From: Meconema thalassinum
Lineage: Eukaryota > Arthropoda > Insecta > Orthoptera > Tettigoniidae
Length of the DNA stretch: 64,000 nucleotides
Reading direction: 5' to 3'
Assembly: GCA_946902985.2 (NCBI GenBank)
Contig: OX336388.2
Span: 231,366,467-231,430,466, forward strand
Of this stretch, positions 19,853 through 30,460 are shown in pieces. Numbering within the stretch: position 1 is the first letter of the stretch; the number at the start of each line of letters is the position of its first letter. The translations under genes and the position numbers were made by a program. The notes beneath the pieces are model-generated. The model had not been told where the DNA came from and did no database searches. It worked only from the letters and a program-made list of their open reading frames with translations.

Positions 19853-20388
19853 TAACTCTTTTACCCACATACCTAATAATTAAAGGTTAAAACTCCAATA
19901 ACCAACTAACCTTGCACTCGTATAAGCGCCCCGTGCGGCACCATTCTGCAACAAGATGACCGTGTTTTAAAGCGGGAAATGAGCGAGCTTGTCATGGCCT
20001 TCTGTAATCTAGTAGGCAGTGGGTCGCCGTGACATGCCTGTTGTGCTCATGGCCTCCTACACAATACCCTCCACCCTAGTGTCCATGCTGCCAATTCAGC
20101 AACAGTCTTGGGTGCTATTCAATGTTATCTCTGCTCCCTTTCATAACACCCAGTCCTCGCCCATTCATTGGCCTATCGAACTGCTTTTTCTCACTGGCAG
20201 AAATGTCTCAACTCACTTCATACCACAGTGTTTGGATTTCTCCAACATTAATTCATACCAAAGCGTAGTTCATTAATTTATGGGCGTTGCGACATCATTG
20301 TCATGTAGCACCTTGTATGTACTTGGAGGTGTGGAATCTGTCTGATAACCTGGGTTATTCTTATTCTTTCTTCGTCTAAGGAGACTAA
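19853..20388. other. Unassigned spacer
   Basis: I see no gene. The frame at 20019-20276 has no recognised domain and no supporting context. Confidence 0.4.
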
Positions 20389-20718
20389 AGGCCTACCCAC
20401 AATGCGCAGTCGGCAGACGGTAGTGGGTAGTTTACAGTCGGCAGTTGAAGTCAGACCCGTGCTCTCTTATGGTGTCATGCACAAGGTGAAGTTGTATGTC
20501 GGTAGTTGATAGTTGACAATCGGCAGCGTGTAGTCGGCTGCCGCCAATTCTATCTTTGACTACCAACTGCATATTTAAGAGGCAATCAGAAAAGATCACA
20601 AGCTGACGTCACTTTGTCGTTTTTCCGCTCGTCATCAGCTCTGCAGTTGACTAGTTGTATTCGCGGTATATTCTTCGTATAAGTTCGTTGTTATGTTTTA
20701 TATTAATTATATAAAAAG

Positions 20719-21090
20719 ATGACTGAATGTGCTGACCTTGGGATAGAAGATATATTCATTGATCTTGTGAGGCAACGCCGTTGGCGGTATGACATGAGTG
20801 ACCCCAAGTATTAAGACAACCTCTTCAAAGATCAGACGTGGAGGCTAAGCAAAGGAAGCTTTTAGTTTTACGTGACCATTAATCATGCGATCGTGAGCCA
20901 CGGGACCTCCTTTTTACGTGGAATCCGAACCAAAGGACATGGCATTTCACTTCGAAAATCTCACATGCATTGACCGGGAATCGAATCCGGTCCACCTTGG
21001 TGAGAGGCCAACAGCTTGACCGCTGCTCCACCACGCCCCAGACGTGGAGGCTCATTGCCGATGCAATGGATTGGAAAGGTATGACCATTT
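20719..21090 (+). pseudogene. MADF (SANT-like) DNA-binding protein remnant of a Harbinger element
   Basis: ATG at 20719 begins MTECADLGIEDIFIDLVRQ, then RRWRYDMSDPKY and a stop. The same frame continues DNLFKDQTWRL, is split by a SINE at 20847-21038, and resumes WRLIADAMDWKG. The pattern 'IDLVR-(H/R)-LYD-xxx-Y-(D/N)...W..IA..M' is that of a MADF domain. PIF/Harbinger transposons carry a Myb/SANT or MADF ORF beside the nuclease, and that protein helps the transposase bind DNA. One internal stop, the SINE and the loss of the rest of the gene beyond 21100 make it non-functional. Confidence 0.65.
20847..21038 (-). mobile_element. SINE S1 with 14-bp target-site duplication
   Basis: It is a full S1 copy on the minus strand; the B-box complement GGGAATCGAATCC lies at about 20975-20987. 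CAGACGTGGAGGCT is exactly duplicated at 20833-20846 and 21039-21052. The duplicated bases belong to the MADF reading frame, so the insertion site is certain. Confidence 0.9.
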
Positions 21091-21108
21091 ATATTATAAT
21101 AACTTTCA

Positions 21109-22133
21109 TTTTTGATGTGTAACATCTTTCCGCTCGGTTGCTTGATAGTTTTGTGGGAGTGATTTTGAAAATTGGGGACGGAAGTGAATCGGGCGGAAGT
21201 GGATCGGACGGAAGTGAAGACGCACTGCCAGAAAAATGGGACGGAAGTGAATCGGGCGGAAGTGGATCGGACGGAAGTGAAGACGCACTGCCAGCTGGAT
21301 GTACAATTGAAAATGTGTGTATTGGAAACAAGGCAGCGTGTGCTCTGTAGCGGCAATACAGTAGGCAGTGCATTTAGCAGGCACTGGTTTGACGAGCACA
21401 GTGGCAAATGTTTCACCGACTTTCATTTGTCATTGAGCAGTTTATGAAGCTCACGTTCAAGGTTGAATATCACATGGGGTAGTACAAAGACGACAAATGA
21501 CATTTAAGTAAGCGGCATTATTGTCAAGCTGTGGGTGAGTAGTCAAATATTAAATGCATAACAGAATGTTGTTATATGAATGGAATAAAAGCTGTATTTT
21601 CATCATATGTGAGACTAGGTCATTTCATGATTGTAGGAAGCCATGTTTTGATTGTTTACGACGAACTGTATGAGAGCCTGGAGAATAATGAATGCTATAG
21701 TTACTGAGGAATGTGCTCACAGTATTTGAGAGTACTGTCGACGTTGTGTGTCACTTTGTTATTATGAATTATTAAGGAAGGAAGGAAGCTTGTAGTTTTG
21801 CGTGTCCGTTAATCTCACGATCATGATCCACGGTACCTCCCTTTTACGTGGAATGCCAACCACAGCACATGGCATTTCAATTCGAAAATCTCACATGTAT
21901 TGACCGGGAATCAAACCCGGTTTAGCTTGGTTATAGACTAACAGCTTGACCGCTGCGCTACAAATGTGACAGTAGCATATCTCCAATTCAATCTATACAT
22001 TCATCATAGTACCGGTATGAAAATGGTGTGTAAATTGACATTTTAAGAATGTCCAAGCTGTGTAGTATACGAGTAGGATAACATGTCAGATGTTACACAT
22101 CATATGCGACTACTGTAAGGCTCGTATCTTTTT
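21109..22133 (+). mobile_element. GATGTG element copy 2 (uninterrupted long form)
   Basis: It starts TTTTTGATGTGTAACATC and ends GGCTCGTATC plus T-run, with a second GATGTTACACATC hairpin at about 22090-22102. It contains the GGACGGAAGT minisatellite (21175-21295) and SINE S1 (21773-21966). It lacks the 1617-2291 insertion and so supplies that insertion's empty site (about 21580-21592). No protein gene is present. Confidence 0.7.
21773..21966 (-). mobile_element. SINE S1 carried inside GATGTG element
   Basis: Same SINE, orientation and position relative to the host element as at 1238-1428 and 34056-34229. The B-box complement GGGAATCAAACCC is at about 21906-21918. Confidence 0.75.
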
Positions 22134-22597
22134 TTAATTTATCGACAAGAAAATTGACAACGTTCTCAAGGAATAAATGAAAGTCAAGTTATTATTTACT
22201 CCTAGCATTTTAACGAATGCTCATTGCGGGTGACTAGGTTGTGAACTACCGTCTTCCGACTGAAGCTACAGACTGTCAACTACCCACTACCGTCTGCCGA
22301 CTGCGCATTGTGGGTAGGTCTTAAGGACTAAGGAGCGCGATTGAACTTATTTTGCTGATGGCATTGCCTTTCTTTAATGCCTCTCTTAGTCTCGCCCTTG
22401 TCAATCAGCTTAGAATTTAGCTTTTAACTGAGCACTTCTCAACAGCAGTCATTATGATTTCGGAAGTAGGAGTTATCCTTATGTTAACACGAGAGTAAAA
22501 GTGATACAGCAGCTGAAATAAAACATTGAATGAGGTATGTCCACCATTTTTTTTCCAGTAGCCTAGGATACTAGGATGGTTAAAGTTCTGCGCGGAT

Positions 22598-22838
22598 AAA
22601 AAAAAAGATACGGGCCTTACAGTAGTCGCATATGATGTGTAACATCTGGCATGTTATCCTACCTTGAAGTTGTTACCGTTTTTATTATCCTTGACATTCA
22701 TCAACACACAAAAAAATCGTTTTATTTTTTACACTCTCATAATACATAACAATTCCAAGACTCTTCTTTTTTCTTCACTGCCTACTTGATGTTTCTACTC
22801 TCGCACTGCCTTCTTGATATTCTGCTGTTACATCACTC
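22598..22838 (-). mobile_element. GATGTG-family short form, fragment
   Basis: The left end is AAAAAAAAGATACGGGCC plus the GATGTGTAACATC hairpin. The interior matches the short copy at 57481-57877 (ACACTCTCATAATACATAAC, CACTGCCTTCTTGATA). It is truncated near 22838. Confidence 0.6.
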
Positions 22839-22870
22839 TCCTGCCAGTAACTAAGTTACGTTAACAGAGA

Positions 22871-23345
22871 TTGATTTTTGATGTGTAACATCTTTCCACT
22901 CGGTAGCTGGACATTTTTGTGGGAGTGATTTTGGAAAAGGGATGGAAGTGGATGGGACGGAAACAATGAGCGCGCGCGGTGGCGAAGATCGGTACAACGA
23001 CGTACAGTAGGCCATGTGACTTTGTGGAATGTAAATCGCATACGGTTTACCTCAAGGTTTGGAGGCCCCATCAAAGAAATTCCTACTATAAATTGGTGTG
23101 AAAATATTCATTATATCATATTTGCTGAAAACAATTACGATTTATTATATCTTCATACTTTTGCTGTATTCTTATTTAATGTAAGCACTCGATACGTAGA
23201 GTGCTATATCGCATCAACAAACACTCCAAACAACGTAGGAATTCACTATTTTAACACCAACTAGGCTACTAACAATAATTGAAACTTCGTTAGCCCAAAC
23301 GTATCACTGGGAGAAACACATTTAATATACCTATTGCACACCTAA
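22871..23345 (+). mobile_element. GATGTG-family variant B, copy 2
   Basis: It begins TTTTTGATGTGTAACATCTT and has CATTTTTGTGGGAGTGATTTT. It then shares the 15662-16150 interior in the opposite orientation, ending near CACATTTAATATACC. No gene. Confidence 0.6.
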
Positions 23346-23871
23346 TTTTTATCGCGCCTATCCTTGGCAGTGCGCTATATCGGCAAAAAGAGGCCATTTT
23401 CAATTACATCTCTGGCATGGATTCACTAACTGGCCGGTATACAGCGCATCAAGTAGGCAGTGGATTGCTCCCGCATACCGTAGTTCATTAGATCTGAAAA
23501 ACACACATGACATAAAAAACAGTACAAGGAACTGTTGCAGAAACTAGTTGAAGGCAGATGTCACTACTGCAGATCCATTGGAGAACTTTGTTTTAGTTAA
23601 TAATAATAATAATATTTCATGGTGCCCACAGGCAGGAAAAGTCAGGAAAATTGACATTGAAAATTCTGTGGACACCATGTATTCAATGCTGCCAAATAGC
23701 CACAATGCAGTGTTCATATATACACATTTCACAACGTCTACAACGTCTTAGCAAATAACAACTATGATTCATTACGGTCAGGATTTGGCACTGGATTTTT
23801 ACAAGTAGTTATTTCAATGACCAACAGAGTTCACTGTTAACAAGGGAATTATGCTCCCGGCACACACATAG
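23346..23871. other. Unassigned spacer
   Basis: An open stretch (23548-23751, 67 codons, containing a short poly-Asn from (AAT)n) resembles no known protein. I see no support for a gene. Confidence 0.4.
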
Positions 23872-24185
23872 TAGGATAACATGTCACATGTTACACATCA
23901 TATGCGACAACTGTAAGACTCGTATTTTTTTTCTTCACTGCCTACTTGATATTTCTACTCTCGCACTGCCTTCTTGATACTCTGCTGTTACAAAGTAATC
24001 CGTAGGTGATAAACATTCCACAAGGTACCACAGCCAGCTGGATCACATCCCTTCTGGCTGCTAAAGCAGAGACGAGGGATGCGATCCAACTGGCAGTGCG
24101 TCTTACACACTTCCGTCCCATTTTTCAAAATCACTCCCACAAAAATATCCAGCAACCGAGTAGAAAGATGTTGCACATCAAAAAC
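23872..24185 (-). mobile_element. GATGTG-family short form
   Basis: Both ends are present: GTAGGATAACATGTCACATG at the left and AGAAAGATGTTGCACATCAA at the right. Only one CACTTCCGTCCC minisatellite unit remains. About 310 bp, no coding potential. Confidence 0.6.
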
Positions 24186-25520
24186 GTTATCCGCCCCGCA
24201 TCCGCACGGATATTATCCGCATCCGCCCCGCATCCGCACGGATATTATCCGCATCCGCCCCGCACGTTTGCTATCCGAATCCACTGGCATTACACTGATA
24301 TGTTTAATTAGATAAAATAATAAAATGACACATTTAGGCATTTGAGGAGAAGGCCGTTCCCTTAGGCTATGCATGTCACGCGCTGTTTAAAATGAATGTT
24401 ATACAGCCAGAATTGCAACCCTTTTCAGTTAATGTTAGTGTTAATTGTGCTTAATGACATAATTTGATTGAGATTAGCATAAATCATCATCTTTTATTTG
24501 TCATGAAGAAAAAAGGGGAAAAATAAATACGGTTCGGAAGTTTAAGACCTAAAGACGTACAAAATATGCAAGCAAATATGCCCTAAAACTAGCTAAATAT
24601 GACCTAAAAAACTATGAAATGTGACATGAATTTTTGGGATAGGTAGAGTATCACTAACATAACATACAGTAAACGTCTTAAGTGTCAAAACGTGATCAGC
24701 GATAATACACCAGGCACATTTAATCATACAAACTGACAGAGAGCTCAGTACATAAAAATTTTCAACATTCATTCAGTATCATAGCCTTGAGATGCAGTTC
24801 TTGCTCGGTTTCCCTAAGAGACATAACATGGCATTTATTTGTTATTTGTTTGCTAATTGCTTCTGAGCTAAATATATCTACTGGAGTGACATCCTATTGA
24901 AAGGCGGAAGCACACTATCGTCATGTACCGTGACCTCATGCGTTCGGTGTCGCAATCTAACTTGTCCAGAAAGATGTGCTAAAAGACGCCCGTAGAGGAG
25001 CGCCTTCTTGGAGTCAGGTCTTCCAAACCTGCTATCTGCCTGTTCTGTGGAAGAAAAAAAAATACTGTATCTACTACACTATTCGGAAATCCTGTGTTTG
25101 AAACTCGACGCAGATAACACGTACCTTGTTAACGACGCCTCAATTTAAACAAAAATGCTGAAATTATAACCAAATATGACCTCATATCACTAAAATATGA
25201 CCAGATATGACCAAAACAATAAAAATGGCCGAAATATGCATTTATAGGCAACATCGAATTGCTTTAAACGTGGCCAGGGACCCGTCATTCAAACTTATTT
25301 TTCAGATTTCGGGTAAAATGAGCTCAGGAAAAAAATATGTTTTTCCTTAACATCCGAGCCCTAGTAATGATATTCAACAAGTTCGGATTGTGTTCTAAAA
25401 TCTATCCGCAAATTTACTCCAAACATTACCCGCTATCCGCACAGCCATACAAACTACTGTATATCAGCATGGCGAAAAGTTTTGCGGATATCCGCGGGTT
25501 TATATCCGACTATCTCTGGA
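24186..25520 (+). mobile_element. Element with GCGGAT-type end repeats, copy 1, with nested insertion
   Basis: Two and a half units of the rule CCGC(CCCG)CATCCGCACGGATA (24187-24272) open it. The sequence then matches the inverted copy at 39990-40855. The segment from about 24507 to 25362, rich in AATATG(A/C) words and ending near GAGCCCTAG, is absent from the 40-kb copy, so it is a later insertion. The right part (25363-25480) matches 40030-40155. No protein domain. Confidence 0.5.
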
Positions 25521-25528
25521 AGAAGACC

Positions 25529-25800
25529 ACTCCAACGTAGACTAAGTTAGGAAAGATTTAGAAAAGATGAACATACAGAATATCAGCTACTAGAAAGAAG
25601 TGAATTTAAGAGTAAAGTGGAAGGGTTTCAAGATGACGGAAGACCTAACATAAGTGGACGAACATGGACAGAAGATCAAAGGAGACACGCCAGTGACCGC
25701 GTGAAGGAATATTGGAGACAAAGGAAACTCCAGGCAAAGGGGAAGAAAAAGAATTACAGTTGTTGCGTGATCCTAAGTGGTCAATTCACACGGGGGAGGG
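25529..25800 (+). pseudogene. LINE 3'-terminal fragment (C-terminus of ORF)
   Basis: A frame with one early stop reads KMNIQNISYLERSEFKSKV, RTWTEDQRRHASDRVKEY and WRQRKLQAKGK. This resembles the basic last residues of the 11-14 kb LINE protein (EERKIRSERMKRFWEEKRR). It ends beside TTGCGTGATCCTAAGTGG, and a similar word ends the fragment at 27.3 kb, suggesting a shared LINE 3' end. Confidence 0.55.
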
Positions 25801-25814
25801 GGGGGGGGGGATAT

Positions 25815-26820
25815 ATCTCTTGCTATTTCATCATACAACGAATACTTAGGCAGTTATTAATGATATTGTACTTTTTGGTCGGAATTTTCTAAGTCCCAGG
25901 AATGACCACTCACTCACTGACTGACTCATTCATTCATCACGAAATCTCAGAAACCACCGATCGGATTGGAATGAAAATTGGTATGCAGCTTCCTCAAGGG
26001 CCGCAAACGCCCACTAAGAAAGGATTTTTGGATATTCAGGTTCTAAAGGGGTGTTAAGGGGGTAGACCTGCATTTCATTGAATAACAATATCTCCCGATT
26101 GGTTTCATTGGGGGATGTGATACTCGGCATATAAACTCAGCACAAAAAATAAGAAGACGCGTGTCTGAGGGTTTTTCGATGTGGTTTATATTATGAGGTG
26201 AAAGGGGTGAAAACTGGGGGTTGAAGGATTCCTAACGGAGCGTGTATCTCTTAAACGACATAGGCGAGGAGTTTGGAACTCAGCCGAAAAAAATCAGCAT
26301 AAAAAATAAGTAAATAGGTGTTAGACCGGTTTTTTTTTATAAATCCAATTTAAGGGGCCCATGGGGAGGGGTGAAATTATGTGGGAGGGGGAAAACGTAA
26401 TATGTCTGAGTGGAAAATTATACATGGCCTATGTTGTAGACACTAACACATTACATCTTTTTTGTCTCTTGCTATTTCATCATACGACGAATACTTAGGG
26501 AGTTATTAATGATTTTGTACTTTTTGACCGGAATTTTCTAAGTCCCAGGAATTACATAAAAATTGTTTCGAATGAAATTTCAAAAAATAGTTTTTAATAC
26601 TTTTATTATATTTTTCACGTCTTGTAGGGTCCGAAACCAACATGATATTTTGATGTTTTTTTTTTCGTCCCATGCATTTTTGGTTTCAGGTGAAAGAATT
26701 ATTTTCCACTAGGACCGATGCTTGAATTATTTTCCACTAGGACCGATGCTTATCTATCTATATAACTAATGTTATAACGGGATTCCAAATGTTATTGCGG
26801 GCGAAGCCGCGGGTAACAGC
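25815..26820. repeat. Possible Helitron-like or duplicated non-autonomous repeat
   Basis: A ~90-bp segment (TCTTGCTATTTCATCATAC ... CTAAGTCCCAGGAAT) occurs at 25815-25905 and again at 26463-26553 with few changes. The right border, GCGGGCGAAGCCGCGGGTAA, then CAGCTAT (26797-26823), shows a GC hairpin followed by CTAT, like a Helitron 3' end (hairpin then CTRR). No Rep/helicase gene is present. Confidence 0.4.
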
Positions 26821-26825
26821 TATTA

Positions 26826-27340
26826 TACAATATAGATGCTAGTGAAACTCTAATACTTAACACGAAGGGTGACTTGGAAAATATCCTAAAGGAAGAACGA
26901 AATATTTTGAGGAAAATTCTTGGACCAGAAAGAACAGAAGATGGATACAGGTTGAAATCTCGTAAAGCAACTGAGAAATTATATAATCTTGCGGCGGACA
27001 TCAGAAAACGAAGATTGAAGTTTTATGGACATGTTCAAAGACTTTCACCGACTAGGCTTACTCACAAGAAAAACTTAAGAATATACCGTGGATTCAGCAA
27101 GTCAAACAGGACTCGGAGAAGGCCCAAGTAAGAACAGTGGAAGTCTTTGACAGGAACCTATTCCGATGTAGGGTAAATTAACGGAATGTAACACCAGAGA
27201 ATGACGCTCCAAAGAGACCAGGAACCAAGTGGACTGAGGAAAGGAAGATTCCCCATGGAGAGAGAATAAGAGCTATATGGAAGATCAGAAAGGCGAATCA
27301 TAAAAGTACTGCGTGATCCATCTTCTGGGTCCAATTGCAC
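26826..27340 (+). pseudogene. LINE ORF C-terminal fragment
   Basis: The frame opens NILKEERNILRKILGPERTEDG, then RKATEKLYNLAADIRKRRLKFYGHVQRL. It parallels the 11-14 kb LINE (KKERKILRKILGPQKTADG ... MRKRRLKLYGHL). Stops and frame changes follow after 27131, up to the 3' end TGCGTGATCCATCTTCTGGG and (AATAAT)n near 27340. Confidence 0.65.
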
Positions 27341-27365
27341 ATAATAATAATATACAATCTAGATT

Positions 27366-27930
27366 TACTATTATTTAGCGTATGGCTACATCACAAAATG
27401 TACAGTTAAATAATATTACAATCATAAAGATAATTATAACAGACAACAAACTAATATCAAGTCCATGAATATAGTCCAGTGATCCCTCCGTCATCACCAG
27501 GAACTCTGATTGGTCGCCAGCGAAAACTCTCAAGGGACATTCGTGCACAACATGGAAGACCGTCTGCTTTTCAGCACCACAGTCACAGCTTGGAGACTCT
27601 CTTTTCTTCCACTTGTACATAAGGTCTGCACATCTTCCAGTGTTGGTTCTTATTCTATTAAGTACTGACCAGTCCTTGCGTGGTAATTCAAAACCGGGTG
27701 GCTTCGTTGATATGCACGGCAACTTCAATTGCTCTGCTGTTGCGTTAGTCTGCCATGATTACCTCCAGCAGTCATCAGTATTAAAGTTGTTGGCATCTAA
27801 AGTTCTCGCGGTTTCAAGGGGTGGATGACGAGAGCGAAGCCTTCCTCTTCCGATGTTTGGTATGTCTTCATGCACAGGAAGGTGTGGATTTTTGTACAGC
27901 TTTTTGTACTCGCGTAATAGTGCATTTTTC
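27366..27930 (-). pseudogene. Jockey/CR1-like LINE C-terminal fragment
   Basis: A 117-codon frame (27375-27728) includes PPGFELPRKDWSVLNRIRTN, then GRCADLMYKWKKRESPSCDCG and QTVFHVVHECPLRVF. The CxCG...H..H.C spacing is the zinc-knuckle-like region at the end of some LINE proteins. It resembles the plus-strand frame at 38797-39081. Upstream of the frame, up to 27930, similarity fades. No catalytic part remains. Confidence 0.6.
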
Positions 27931-28433
27931 CGACGCAGAGATGGAGGTTGTATGTGGCTAAGTACAATATAGATATGTGTGTTCCTTAAAAAATGAGGAA
28001 TATCACATGGTTACCGCCCACAACACAGAAAAACCAACGCCAGAAAAAAAATAGAATACATATTGAGCTTAAATAGGAGTAGAAAAAAATTAACTTATGA
28101 AATTGTAATTAGTGTATGCATGCAAAACGAAGAGAAAAATGAGGATGTCTAGCTAGACAGTTCCCCTTGAGGTGTCAATAATTCAGGCGTGCGTCCCCCC
28201 CCCCCTCTTCCAATCTGTTGTTGGTGGGTACCAGTGCTAATTTATTTATTCATTAATTAATCTCTTTCCTTAGCGCACGAGATTGGCTGCGGCTTGCTAT
28301 AAAGGGACTGAATCTAAGATCCTCTCTCCCGTGTCTTCACAGGCTCGTGATTGGTTGACCCAGCAAAAGTATGTGTGTCTTAAAGTGTTTTTGCCACGAC
28401 CATGCTCCCAGCTTCGATACTTGAATTATAATT
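27931..28433. other. Unassigned AT-rich spacer
   Basis: A C10 run lies at 28195-28205. No gene or repeat end is recognised. Confidence 0.4.
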
Positions 28434-30154
28434 AGGGTTCGGTTTCGAGCATATTTGCATATTTTTTTCCTGAATAGTACACATTGAAAGAAGCCTTTCG
28501 GTGGTATTCTCACCTCTCTGGGACCAACAGAATTGAAATTTATCGAGCATATAACTGCAGTTTTCAGAATAGAAGTATATAAATGCATATTCTTATGGTT
28601 TTCGTCTAAATAGTTCGTTCTTCTTCGAATTCCCCCTCCCTGAATTAGGGCCCTGACCATCCTTAAGGTTCGAAAACAGAAATAATTATTGAAAAGCCTA
28701 TCTGGTACGAATATTAGAACCGCTTATTTTAACCTTTAGTGAGGTGGTTCACGTCATTGAAACTTTTATTGACTCATTTAAGAAAATCATTCAAAACTGA
28801 AAACATAGAAAAAATCTTGTTGTACTGACCAATGCAAATCTACTTCATTGACTCGCCTAATTCTGAACATTTTGTAAACGAACTTTTAAACTGTAACTTT
28901 TAAATGAAAACTTCTCTTATATACTAAAAAAAACTTGAATGCGGGTATATTTCAGTGTGTCATACACACAATTAGAAAATAAAGCTCGTATATAAAGGTA
29001 TGTTATACGTTTTTAGCCTACTTTCAATTTTTGCAAAAAAATGAAAGTAGACTTATGAGATCAACACAGGGCGAAAAAAGTGTGTCTGTCTGTCTGTGTG
29101 TGTGTGTGTCTCTGTGTGTGTGTGTGTGTGTGTGTGTGAGTGTGTGTACTCTGAATGTCTGTCCCCCACCCCTATCAATTCGAACACGGTGAATGCGAAT
29201 TGAACGAAATTTGGTACAAAGGTAGCACTAGCAAAGGACACCTCAGTGTCATGTTTTATATCGCCGCCATCTTGACGGAAACGTAATGGCGGCCACACAA
29301 ATGTTCAAAGCTTAAATCAAATTACGACTAACCTAATCATCCGATCTCTACCAAATTTTGCAACAACATACCTTTATGTGGGGAGCATCCTTTGACCAAA
29401 CTAATAGGTCATCAGCCTAATAGTTTGCGGATGGCGGCCATCTTTGTGTGAAAATCAATTCCCCCTATTAATTCAAACACGGTGAAACCGAATGGAACGA
29501 AATTTGGTACAGGGGTAGTACTAACAAAAGGCACCTCAGTGTCATGTTTTATATCGCCGCCATCTTGACGGAAACGTAATGGCGGCCACACAAATGTTCA
29601 AAGCTTAAATCAAATTACGATTAACCTAATCATCCGATCTCTACCAAATTTTGCAACAACATACCTTTATAGAGGAAGCATTTTTTGACCAAATGACTAG
29701 GTCATTAGCCTAATAGTTTGCGGATGGCGGCCATCTTTGTGCGAAAATCAATTCCCCCTATTAATTCAAACACGGTGAAACCGAATTGAACGAAATTTGG
29801 TACAGAGGTAGCACTAGCAAAGGGCACCTCATATTCATGTTTAATATCCCTATAGCACGTTGTATTTCAACAAGCTACTACAACCAACATTCAATCATAC
29901 CCCTTGAAAAGGAAAAAGAGTTATAACAATACCCATGCATTTAGGAGAAAGTAGGCTATATGTTCTTTACTGAACATCTTGTTTCGTTTCACTTTCCTTT
30001 CTATAGTTTTAACGGTGTTTTCCGAGCATATCTGCGTATTTAACCGCATATAATGGTTTTTTTTCGAGCATATCCATCGAGCATATAATGAGTTTTTCGA
30101 GCATATCTATCGAGCATAAAACACATGGTTTTCGAGCATATCGATCCGAGCCCT
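28434..30154. mobile_element. hAT-like non-autonomous element with 10-bp flanking repeat
   Basis: The ends are AGGGTTCGG and CCGAGCCCT, flanked by identical AATATTAT-type sequence, precisely AATTATAATT at 28424-28433 and 30155-30164. Subterminal TCGAGCATAT words occur at the left (28450-28460, 28538-28546) and four or more times at the right (30020-30145). The central ~970 bp (29012-29985) is another element with its own ends. No transposase frame. Confidence 0.55.
29012..29985 (+). mobile_element. TAGCC-family element with ~293-bp tandem units
   Basis: It starts TTTTAGCCTACTTTC, with a small hairpin to GAAAGTAGACTTATGAGATC, then a (TGTC/TG)n tract. It ends GAAAGTAGGCTATATG. Inside, a ~293-bp unit (anchor ATTAATTCAAACACGGTG) repeats about 2.4 times, anchors near 29173, 29467 and 29758. 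Related elements are at 31811-32925 and 41572-42351. Confidence 0.6.
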
Positions 30155-30239
30155 AATTATAATTATTAATTTTTGACTTCGTTATATTTTAAGTTGGCAC
30201 TTACTGAACTAAACAGTTCAGATTCTTAACATGCTCCCA

Positions 30240-30460
30240 CCACACAAACTACTGTAATGGAAATGTATCAACATTTACCCTTCGGAGATAAACTAGTCAA
30301 GTTACTGAAAAGGCGTTATCCTTCACTGTTACCAACATTACAATTAACGATTGAAAACAAAATATTAATCAAACGGTACATTTATGACCTAACTATTGAA
30401 GTTAACGGGTTGAAACTTAGTACAATTGAAGAAGATTTCATGGCTCGCAATCCAAATTAG
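30240..30460 (+). repeat. Unknown 67-codon frame, duplicated at 35.04-35.23 kb
   Basis: The frame 30257-30460 reads MEMYQHLPFGDKLVKLLKRR..., ending MARNPN and TAG. The nucleotide sequence recurs at 35040-35230 with scattered changes and a broken frame. I do not recognise the protein; conservation in two places suggests part of a larger repeat rather than a gene. An R-ATC copy inserted exactly at its stop codon. Confidence 0.4.

Larger units (their letters stand above)
20389..22321. mobile_element. PIF/Harbinger-like element, heavily invaded
   Basis: The ~45-bp TIRs are AGGCCTACCCACAATGCGCA... at 20389-20435 and the inverse ...TGCGCATTGTGGGTAGGTCT ending at 22321. TAA flanks both sides (20386-20388, 22322-22324), and a TAA/TTA duplication is diagnostic of PIF/Harbinger. 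Related words (GTCGGTAGTTGATAG, GTCGGCTGCC) recur inside the left end. The interior has a MADF-type ORF remnant, a SINE with 14-bp TSD and a GATGTG element. No DDE nuclease ORF remains. Confidence 0.75.

Noticed and set aside
29085..29140. (TG)n/(GTCT)n as a regulatory Z-DNA tract
   Set aside because: It is a family-specific simple repeat seen in other TAGCC elements; no gene is nearby.
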